Notes under the pieces: generated by a model
Databases searched by the model: none
Seen by the model: only the letters and a program-made list of their open reading frames with translations
What the model was told of the DNA's origin: nothing
Source: Acanthamoeba castellanii str. Neff
Lineage: Eukaryota > Discosea > Longamoebia > Acanthamoebidae
Direction: 5' to 3'
Assembly: GCF_000313135.1 (NCBI RefSeq)
Contig: NW_004457712.1
Span: forward strand, 1,037,451 to 1,066,522
Length of the DNA stretch: 29,072 nt
Shown: positions 20,890-29,072 of the stretch, piece after piece
Layout: each line of letters begins with the position of its first letter
Position numbering within the stretch: the first letter of the stretch is position 1
Program-made: the position numbers and the translations under genes

Positions 20890-23863
20890 TTACGTAAGGA
20901 GGTGGGCGCGATACGGCGTGCCGCGGACCTTGGCCTTGAGGTTGCGGAGGTAGCTCTCCATACGGTGCTCCGCCGAGGTCTCCACGTCATCTTCCTCGCC
21001 CGCCGCCGCCTCCAGTGCCGACGCCGGCGATGTGGGTGGCGACGGGCTCCGATTCTCCTTCTTCTCGGGGGACGGGCTCCGGTCCCTCCGGTGGTTGTCC
21101 TTCTTGTCCTTCTTGTTCTTCTTCTTCTCCTCCTTGGCCGTCTTGCCGCCGCCTTCACTGTCGCGCCTGGCCGACTTCTCCTTGCCCTTGGCCCCCGCCG
21201 CCCGTCGTGAGAGCGGCGACGTCGGCAACGCCGGCGGCGATGCCGATGAGGGCGATGTCGTCGATGACGATGAAGATGGCGAGGGCGATGGCGCGGGCGC
21301 GGGTGAGGCGTAGAAGAAGGCGAGATCGGGGAGCAGAACGAGCTCCGGCCCATGGTGGTGGCCGGAGCTGCCCGGGAAGAGGCGATAGACGGGGTCGGTG
21401 CGGGACACGACCCGCAGCGGCAGCACCCCGGACGCCGACCCTGGCGACGACGACGAGCGGAATCGCGGCTGTCCGAAGGTGGTCACCATCGCGAGCTTGT
21501 AGCCCGCCTGCGCCAACGCCTCGGCCTGCGCGACACGACACGCGACACACAGCGTCAATGAGAAGGAGGGATCGGTGATTGGTGGAGGGGGGGAGAGGGA
21601 GGGAGGGAGAGAGCGAGAGGCGATGTACGAGGAGGACGGCGGCGACGCCTCCGAGGGCGTGGCCGGCGAGTTCGATGGCGAGGTCCTTGCGGAGGTGCTT
21701 GCTGAGGCCGGCCATCAGTCGCTTGGTGAGCTCCGGCAGCCGGTAGTGCTCGGCGGGGTCCACCACGTCCTCGTCCTCGTCCTCCTCCGCGCGCCCTGCC
21801 GAAGAGGGCGGCAGCGGGGCCAGGCTGCCGCCGATGACCAGCCGCTGCGCCTTCTTCGGCTTTTGGCCGTCGCCAAAAGGAAAAGGAAACCGAAAAAGAA
21901 AAGAAAAGAAAAAGAAAAAGAAAGGACGGATGGTCAGCATTCCGCACGCGACACGCGGGGGGGGGTAGGTAGTAGTCGCAGTAGGGGTGTGTGCTCGTGG
22001 GTGTGTGTGTGTGTGTGCTCGTGGGTGGGGTGTGTGTGTGTGTGTGTGTTGTACCTCATTGTGTACGACGAAGGCGCGTAGGGGTGGGGACGACTTGTGG
22101 ATGAGGGCGTGCTTGCCATAGACCTCGCGGATGGCCTTCCCGCTCTTGTAGACCGTGGCGCACATCATGCCCAGCGAATGGAGCAGCTTCCAATCCAACG
22201 CCGCCGTCGTGTCGTCCGCGGCCATCGCGTCCGACGCACCGTCGAGATCCGTCGCAGCAACGGCGGGCACAGCGGACGACGAGGAAGACTTGGCGGACTT
22301 GTCGGAGGCGGAGGGCGAGGGTGGAGGGGGCTGGTGGGGGGCGGAGGGCGACGAGGAGGAGGGGAGGGGGAAGGGCGACGAGGGCGACGAGGAGAGGGCC
22401 GGGAGGAGGGGCATGGAAGCCGACGACGAGGGCGACGGCAACGACGACGCGAACATGGTCGACGCTACCGCCGGCCGCTTGGACGCGCGCGGCGACGCCG
22501 ACGACGGCATCGACGAGGCGGCGTGGCCGGTCGACGAACCGCCGTTGAGCGACGCCGGCTTGCGCGACGACGAGAAGCTGCCGCGGGCCGACGATGACGA
22601 CGACGATGACGACGACGAGGAGGAGGAGGACGATGGCGGGGGCCGGGCCTGAGTGGTGCGGTCCTTGCGGCGCTGGATGAGTTCGTAGAAGGGCGACGAG
22701 GTGATGTTGGCCTGCAGGGCCGTCACCCACTCGTCTGAGTCCCGGGCGTTGTCCGAGGCGATGACGTACGAGTCGTGGTGGCCCTGCACCGTTGCGCCGT
22801 TGACCATCTTGCAGGCCATGATCTGCTGCTTGTCCTCCGTGTACAGCTCGAACGAGTACTTCTTCCGCCACGGCCGCACCATCAACCCACCTAATCCCGT
22901 ATGCCGTGTGTGTCCGCGTGTGGTGTGTGTTGTGTGTGGTGTGTGTGTGTGGTGTGCGTGTGCGTGTGCGTGTCGTCGTTGGTGAGCGTGAGGGTCCTGT
23001 CGTTCGCGACGCACCAGTTCTTCCAGTCGAAGGGCCAGCCAGCCAAAGGGGGGGAAGAAGGTACCGAGGGGGATGATGCCGCAGGGGGCCGAGGAGTCGG
23101 GAGCCTTGAAGTAGTAGAGGACGTTGTCGGCGAGGACGAACCAGCGGCGCTTCCAGGTCTGGATGCGGCCGCCGCGCTTGGTGAGCCACCCCTTGCGCTC
23201 GGTCTTGACCCAGAGCGAGGTGTTGGGCGACTCCATCTTGATCTCGTTCCGCACGATCCGGTCGTAGATGGCCCCGAGGAACTCCTCCGGCATGTCCCCG
23301 CCCTCGTTGATGCCCCGATTGTTACGCACAAACCCGGCCTTCGTCATCTTGTCCTGTATTTTCCAAACGCGCATCGTTTTAGCCCACCATCATATGCACA
23401 TTTATCATAAATGTTGTTACACACGACACCACACACGACACCACACACGACACACACACGACACGCACGCGCGAAAACCTTTTGTTGGATGGCGGGGTTG
23501 TGTGCGTCGGTGTTGAGCATGATGACGGAGAAGGAGAGGATGTAGGCGGCGTCGGTGTTGGGGAAGACCGACTGCGGGTTGTCGGCGCAGTACTTGGCGG
23601 CGAAGGCCTCCATTAGCCGATCGATCTTCTGGGCCTCGCCCGGCAATCGGAATTCGGCCAGGAACACCCGCAGCGCTTCGTCCAGGCTCAGCTCTGCTCA
23701 GAAACCCACCAGCCACCAGGTTACCTCGCCTCATCATCTACAGAACCATATATATATATATACATTATGTATATACATATATTCTGTATATACATAAAGA
23801 ACGACGACGACGACGGCCAGGAATTCCATCCCATTCCAAGGTCCAGTCTCCTGCTGTATGTCG

Positions 23864-23919
<56 letters not shown>

Positions 23920-24274
23920 TGGACAGAAGGTGGCGAGGGTTGAGACACCACGTACCGGCGAAGGTGAGCTGGGAGAGGAAGCAGCGGAGAGTGAGTCGAC
24001 AGATTTCGGGGAGGTCGGAGAGGTAGTCGCCCGCGGCGGTTCTGTTGAGTCCGGAGGTGTTGCGGAGGAAATGGGCGATGTCGACCGGGGTGCCCTCGTT
24101 GAGGCCGTGGGCCACCAGGTATTCGATGCCCTTCTCCGGGTTTCGGTTGAACTTCTTGATCGCCGTCTGCAGCTGCAGCTTCTTCTCCCGCCGCGCCTCG
24201 GCCGACCGCGTGTTGAGCGCCGCCTCGATCACGCCCCGCAGCTCCTCCGCTGCAACGTCCGCCGGCGACTCGCC

Positions 24275-24315
<41 letters not shown>

Positions 24316-27300
24316 GAGGAAGAAGAGCAAATTAGATCACATTCATCATTCACCACATACCACTGACGACGACGACGACGACGACGACTAAATGATCGCT
24401 AGGGGAGAGGAAGGGGGTGTGGTGGGGCGGGGCGGGGCGTAGAGATACGGTGGTGTCCTTGAGGTGGGGGTTGGCCCCGTGGGCCAGGAGGATTTCGGCG
24501 GATTCGCGGTAGCCGTCGGACACGGCGTACCAGAGGGGCGTGCGGCCGTCGTGGTCCTGCGCGTCGACCAGGGCGTCCTCCTCCAGCAGCAGCCCCACGC
24601 AGCTCCCGTGTTCCACTCCGTGGTGCAACGCCGTCATCCCCCTTTGTTTTTGTCGTTGTCGGTCACACACACGGCACGCGGCACGCGGCACACGGCACAC
24701 GGCACACACGACGTAGGTGGGTGGGTGCGGCGGGTGGGAGGGGTTGGAGAGAGAGGGCGCACCGGTCGTCCTGGGCGTTAGCGAGGGAGCCCTTCTCGAT
24801 GAGGAGCGCGGCGCACTCGCGGTGGCCGTTGAGGACGGCCAGGTGGAGCGGGGACGCCCCGTTGCTGTCGGCGCTGATCAGGTTCGCCTGCGCCCCGAGC
24901 AACACCCGCACGCACTCCACATGCCCTTTCGTTTGTGTGTGTGTGTGTGAAAAGAAAAGAAAAAGAGGAAACGCACAGATAGAGGCAGACGTCAGCATCC
25001 ACGTTAACCTAAAAATTATATGTATAAATAACCTTGGGAGAGGCGGGCCGCACCGTTGAAGGCGGCGTTGTGGAGGGGAGTGCCGTCCTCGCGGTCCTGC
25101 GCCTCGACGTCGGCGCCGGCCTGGATGAGGAGGGCCGCGCTGGTGGCCTGCCCGGAGAAGGCGGCCTTGTGGAGCGGCGTCGACCCCTCCCCGTCCTGCA
25201 GCGTCACGTCGGCCCCGGCCCGCAGCAGCAGCTTCACACACTCGGCATGCCCGAAGTACGCCGCCTGCCCCCCCCCACCGCCCAGCAACCCGCGATCGCA
25301 GAGTTGGAGCCTGCCTGCCTGCCTGGAGGAGGGGCGGGAGGGGGGAGGGGTACCTTGTGGAGAGGCGTGGAGCCCTCCTTGTCGAGCAGGTTGACGTCGA
25401 CGGCGGACGAGGACGGGTGGTCGAGGAGGGCCGCCAGGCAGTCGTCGTGCCCGTGCACGGCGCACTGGTGCAACGCCGACGTGACGCCCCCGCCCTCGGC
25501 TCCGGCCCCCACCTCCGCCCCCGCCTTCAGCAGCGCCTGCACCACCTGCACCTTCCCCTTATAGCACCTGTGGCGTGCGTGCGTGCGTGCGTGCGATGAG
25601 TTGAATGAGTGTGTGCGTGTGCGTGTGCATGTGTGCGTGTGTGTGAGTGTGTGGTGTTGTGTGGTGTGATGTGAGTGTGAGTGTGCCACACACACACGAT
25701 GTATATATCGTACGCATTGGCGAGAGGCGTTTGGGCGTGGGTGTCACCGACATTGACGCGAGCGCCGGCCGCGAGGAGAAGCTGGGTGAAGGGCTCGTTG
25801 CCCTTGAAACACGCGTGGTGGAGGGCCGACACACCCGACGTGTCGGTCGCGTTGACGTCAGCCCCGGCCTTGATCAGCAGCTCCGCGCACGTCCGCTGCT
25901 CCTTGTACGCCGCGATGTGCAGAGCCGTAGCGCCCCGCCCGTCCCTGCACACACACGACCCACAAGACACGCACACACGTGAATCGTCAGTGCCACGTCA
26001 GCATTTGGGTTTGGGTTGGGGGGTGGCGTGCGTGGCGTTAACGTCAGCGCCGTTGTCGATGAGCAGCTGGCAGATGGCGGCGTGGCCCGCGTAGGCGGCC
26101 TTGTGCAGGCTCGCCCGTCCGTCCTCGTCGCCCGCCTGCGCGCCGCCCACCCCGACCACCACCACCATCGCCGCCGCCACCAGCCACCAGCCACCAGCCA
26201 CCACCAGCCAGCCACCGCCACCCATCGACATTTTGCTTCAGCCGGCCAGAGCGAAAGGATCGAAGAGAAAAACAGCGAAGGGCGGGGGGGGGTGTACGGT
26301 GAGCGAGGCGCCGCGTCGGAGGAGGAGGAGGACAGTGCCCGGGAGGCCGGCGAGGACGGCCACGTGGAGCGGGCTGGCGCCGGCCTCGTCCTGGGCGCAC
26401 GGAGTCGCGCCTCGGTCGAGCAGGAGACCCACGCACTCCTCGCTGCCCACGGCGCAGGCACTCGCCCGGTGGAGCGCGGTGGCGCCCCGACCGTCGGTCC
26501 GGCCCACCTCCGCCCCGGCGTCCAGCAGCGCCGCCATCGCCTTGGCCGCGCCTGCCGACGCCGCGTAGTGCAACGCAGTCGCCCTGCATCGCACACACGC
26601 GCATGTCAGTCGTGCGTGTCGTGCTGTGTGCTGTGTGCGCATATGTCGGATTGTGGGCGTGTGGGCGTGTGGGGGGGGGTGCGTGTGTGTTACCCTTGTT
26701 CGCCGGCGGAATCGACGGGCACGCCGCCCTGTTTTAGGAGACTCTGGATTTGAGGCACGTCATTGGCCCTTGCCGCCTGTCGACAGCATTGTTTTCCGTG
26801 AGTCACCAGGCAACCACAATGAGCGGAAGAAAGAAGCTCTTGGCATGTTGGGGGGGGGGAGAGGTGCGCGGTACGAGGTGGAGGGGCGAGGCGCCGGGGA
26901 CTACGGCCAAGTCAGAGCTCGGGCGGCCGCCGACGGCCGTGGCCACCACGGACGACGATGACGACGACCCGGGTCCCAAGGGCGTGCTCGACGATGATGA
27001 TGTCATTCCGGCTGGCGACGACGACGACGAGGTTGTGGATCGTCGCGACGGTACCGGCGGCGACAACGAGGACGTGGACGATGGCGAAGGAGCCGGCGCG
27101 CCGGCGGATGGCGGGGTGGCAGTGCCGCTGGGGGCGGCGGTGGCGGCGGCGGCGGGCAGAAGATCGACCAGCGCGTGGTGACCCTCGCGCCGGGCGTAGT
27201 CGGCGGGCGCGTGGCCCAGCTCGTCAACTACGAAGGGCGACGCGTCGTGGCGGAGGAGCGCCTCGACGAGGGGCGCGGCGCCCGAGTGGGCGGCCCAGTG

Positions 27301-29072
27301 GAGGGCGGTGCAGCCGTTCATGTCCTGCATGTTGAGGGCCGGCCGCGGGATGTGGGACAGGAGCCACTGGCCGGCCGCGGCGTAGTGCAGCAGGCACGCG
27401 TAGTGCAGCAGCGTCATCCCGGACAGGTCCTGCACCACCAGCAGCCGCTCGCCCGACGGCCCATCGCACAGCTTCTCCACCACGCTCCTGGTGTGTGTCG
27501 CGTCGGCATGAGATCGTGTGCGATATGCTGTGTGGCGCGTACTAGACACGAGGGGCGTACTTGATGAGGGCGTCGCGCTTCTTTCGTTCGGAGGCGGAGG
27601 TGGAGGCCCAGCACGCAGGATCCAGCTCCACGCTCTTCCGCACCTGCACGCGTGGCGCGAGTAACTTGTTAACGGTGTATACGGTGTATATGGTGTGGTT
27701 TCTGGCGTATGGAAAGGCCTATAGATATATAGATAGATATATATATATATATCGTTCGCTCGACGGCGTACCTTGCGGAGCGGTTTGGCGGCGGGTCCCT
27801 TGTTGCCCTTATCGTCGGGCTTTTCGCTGGCGAGGCGATCCATGAATCGGACGAGGTCCCACACGTTCCGGAGGGCGTCCTTCTTCACCAGCCCCTCCTC
27901 CACGAAGAACGGCGACGAGTAGGTCGCCCCGCCGCCCGCACCCACCATCCGCGCCGCCAAGTGGAAGGCCAGCGGACCCACGTGAGACGATCTCTGCGTG
28001 TGCATGTGCATGTGCGTGTGCGTGTGCGTGTGCGTGTGTGTGTGTGTGCGTGTCGACAACATATATCGAAAATACATACACACATAGAAATATGTATATC
28101 TCAGTAACGTGATCTCGCGCAGGACTCGGACACACACACACACACACACTTCAGCACCTAACCACGACGCACGACGCACAACCAAGATGGCACGCACTTC
28201 GAGGATCGTGAGATAGACGGCGAGTTCGTTGGACTCGGGGACGATGCGCGCGCCGACGTAGGGGCCGCGAGAGCAGGGCTTGGGGTGGGCGCACAGGAGG
28301 TCGTGAGTGCCGAGGACGTGGCCGGCCCCGATGCTCTTCACCAGGCACGACCCGTGGTCTCGCTCGCATGGCGCCACGGCCTCGGCGCCCTCCTCGTCGT
28401 CTCCACCGCCCCGGATCGTGCCCCGCCGTCGCAGTGTGCTGCGGCCGGGCCGGGCTGGCACCTTCGCTCCGTCGGCTCTGCTAACTAGTTCGTTGCCACC
28501 AGCGGCCACGGCCGCCACCGCCACCACCGCCAGCCCCGGCCAAGTCAGTTGCGCTGCACACACACACACACACACACGAAGAGGGCGAGAGAGAGAGAGG
28601 AGAGAGAGGCGGGTCCTGTACAGGAGGAGAGGGCTTTGGGGCGGGTGACGAGAGAGAGGTGGAGGTAGAGGATGGGGAGGGCAGGCGAGGCGTGGGTGAG
28701 GGAGAAGAGGAGGCCGCTGCGCCCCACGGCCCGCTCAAACTGGGCGGCCAGGAGGGGCACCTCCCGCCCGACCTCCACCACCTTGGCCTTGACCACCACC
28801 TGCTGGCCCGCGCGCACCCCGGCCTCCGGTTGCAGCGTGAACCCCACCCGCACCCCCCTGCACGCACGCACGCACCCACCCACAAGAAGCCAGATGCAAA
28901 ACCAAACAATTAATCAAATAAAAAGGGGCCAAAATACGCAAACAAACAAAAAACAAGGAATAATAATAATAATAATAATAATAAAAGACACCACGGTGCC
29001 TGGGTAAACCACTTGCTGTTCTGTTCTTGCAGACGAGCCCTGGTACCCACCTTTCTTCGATTACCCCTGGAG
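20890..29072 (-). CDS. secG-like: SecG-like ankyrin-Sec7-PH Arf GEF with C-terminal lipase-like domain (5'-partial)
   Basis: Twenty exons join in frame: 29051-29072 (partial), 28622-28857, 28198-28553, 27772-27993, 27561-27643, 26875-27487, 26694-26776, 26298-26583, 26032-26135, 25714-25944, 25354-25567, 25054-25264, 24763-24925, 24449-24641, 23956-24274, 23479-23693, 23065-23353, 22055-22890, 21629-21859, 20890-21525. They give 1,846 residues plus a part codon; the start lies beyond the edge. Order: about 305 unrecognised residues; three ankyrin-like repeats (27487-27140); Ser/Thr/Pro linker; about 16 ankyrin repeats (26890-24220); Sec7 (about 24184-23233) with catalytic Glu in [12 protein letters not shown] and motif 2 [17 protein letters not shown] (about 23197-22678; [20 protein letters not shown]); Ser/Pro linker; class-3-lipase-like domain (about 22196-21324) with GHALG instead of GHSLG; basic KKxKKDKK and RSPSP tail. 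Sec7-PH proteins activate Arf GTPases at membranes. The core matches Dictyostelium SecG. It could be two genes split in the linker, but the linker frame is continuous. Confidence 0.82.
21860..22054 (-). other. Stop-free 3n intron before the lipase-like core
   Basis: This 195-nt intron (donor gtacaa) has no in-frame stop, so its retention would insert 65 residues (His/Thr-rich, then Phe-rich). Several in-frame acceptors (ccaaaag, ccgaag, gcgcag) lie close together, so the exact 3' boundary may move by a few codons. Confidence 0.5.
22891..23064 (-). other. Stop-free 3n intron inside the PH domain
   Basis: 174 nt, donor gtacct and acceptor attag. Splicing gives [23 protein letters not shown], matching the cytohesin PH strand order (IIPLEN...CFELY). 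Retention would add 58 residues with a His/Thr-rich repeat inside the PH fold. Confidence 0.6.
23862..23921. repeat. (TGCG)n tetramer microsatellite in Sec7-gene intron
   Basis: About fifteen pure gtgc units in the intron between the two Sec7-domain exons (23694-23955). It is adjacent to an (AT)n-rich stretch at about 23748-23795. Confidence 0.9.
24276..24310. repeat. (CA)n microsatellite in Sec7-gene intron
   Basis: About seventeen CA units directly beside the acceptor of the first Sec7-domain exon. On the gene's strand it is a (TG)n run ending in tag, replacing the usual pyrimidine tract. A (GAC)n run follows at 24364-24388. Confidence 0.85.
25945..26031 (-). other. GC-AG intron in the Sec7 gene
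   Basis: The upstream ankyrin repeat ends GADVNA plus two bases (ac) and the next exon supplies g then gac-ggg-cgg, giving [16 protein letters not shown], a perfect ankyrin join. The boundary is ac|gcacgc, a GC donor. No GT donor in phase 2 exists before the in-frame stop. Confidence 0.6.
28001..28049. repeat. (TG)n/(TGCG)n tract in Sec7-gene intron
   Basis: Alternating purine-pyrimidine tract beside the acceptor at 27994-27996, followed by a tatat-rich stretch (28060-28100). No gene is present in this 200-nt intron. Confidence 0.7.
28960..28984. repeat. (TAA)n trinucleotide repeat
   Basis: Eight taa units in the intron 28858-29050 of the Sec7 gene. It is an unusually AT-rich intron for this window. 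Confidence 0.85.

Noticed and set aside
21155..23374. A 739-residue minus-strand open frame as an intronless PH gene
   Set aside because: It includes two intron-like stretches with His/Thr and Phe runs and then leaves the lipase-like frame; splicing restores the PH strand order.
26803..28575. A single 590-residue minus-strand open frame as a separate gene
   Set aside because: It reads through at least three CA/TG-filled introns and a terminal intron; domain continuity supports the spliced model instead.
9375..29072. Functional cluster of membrane-traffic genes (VPS51, DENND10, SecG-like)
   Set aside because: They are separated by DCAF13 and QTRT2, lie on different strands and have no shared regulatory sequence that I can see; chance proximity is simpler.
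1..29072. tRNA, rRNA, prophage or insertion-sequence features
   Set aside because: I saw no convincing B-box/T-loop context, rRNA blocks, transposase motifs or terminal inverted repeats on either strand.

Overview
The window looks like nuclear DNA of a GC-rich, intron-dense amoebozoan, most likely an Acanthamoeba species. The evidence is strong G/C preference at third codon positions, many short introns (mostly 70-220 nt) packed with CA/CG-type simple repeats, closely spaced genes on both strands, and gene content typical of an amoeba, including a gene built like Dictyostelium secG. The genus is an inference; no rRNA or other marker gene is present.

Layout. Bases 1-2960 are disordered. They hold a minisatellite, some unidentified exons, a broken copy of the Bud32/TP53RK kinase gene, and two lone exons on the opposite strand (branched-chain ketoacid dehydrogenase E1 beta, and an F-box). 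From 2967 onward the genes are clean and their exons join in frame: CWC2/RBM22-like splicing factor (+, 2967-4888), three-repeat MYB factor (+, 5348-7514), TFIIS (+, 7867-9233), VPS51 of the GARP/EARP tether (-, 9375-14043, 16 exons), DCAF13/SOF1 (-, 14173-16335), QTRT2 (+, 16535-18685), DENND10/FAM45 (+, 18858-20591), and a very large gene (-, 20890 to beyond the right edge) of at least 20 exons.

The most unusual item is the last gene. Its conceptual protein (1,846 residues within the window, N-terminus missing) reads: unrecognised N-terminal region, a short ankyrin block, a Ser/Thr/Pro linker, about 16 ankyrin repeats, a cytohesin-type Sec7 domain with its catalytic glutamate, a PH domain, a low-complexity linker, and a class-3-lipase-like domain. 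In that last domain the nucleophile serine of GHSLG is alanine (GHALG), while candidate Asp and His remain. The ankyrin-Sec7-PH core matches Dictyostelium SecG. The attached, apparently dead lipase fold and the N-terminal region look like additions.

The genes do not form an operon or pathway. They are housekeeping genes for splicing, transcription, ribosome biogenesis, tRNA modification and vesicle traffic, arranged as tandem, convergent and divergent neighbours. VPS51, DENND10 and the Sec7 gene all concern membrane traffic, but this is probably chance. All exon boundaries were inferred by reading frame, splice dinucleotides and family conservation, without transcripts. Splice donors here strongly favour C at intron position 4 (GTAC/GTGC), and two introns appear to be of GC-AG type.
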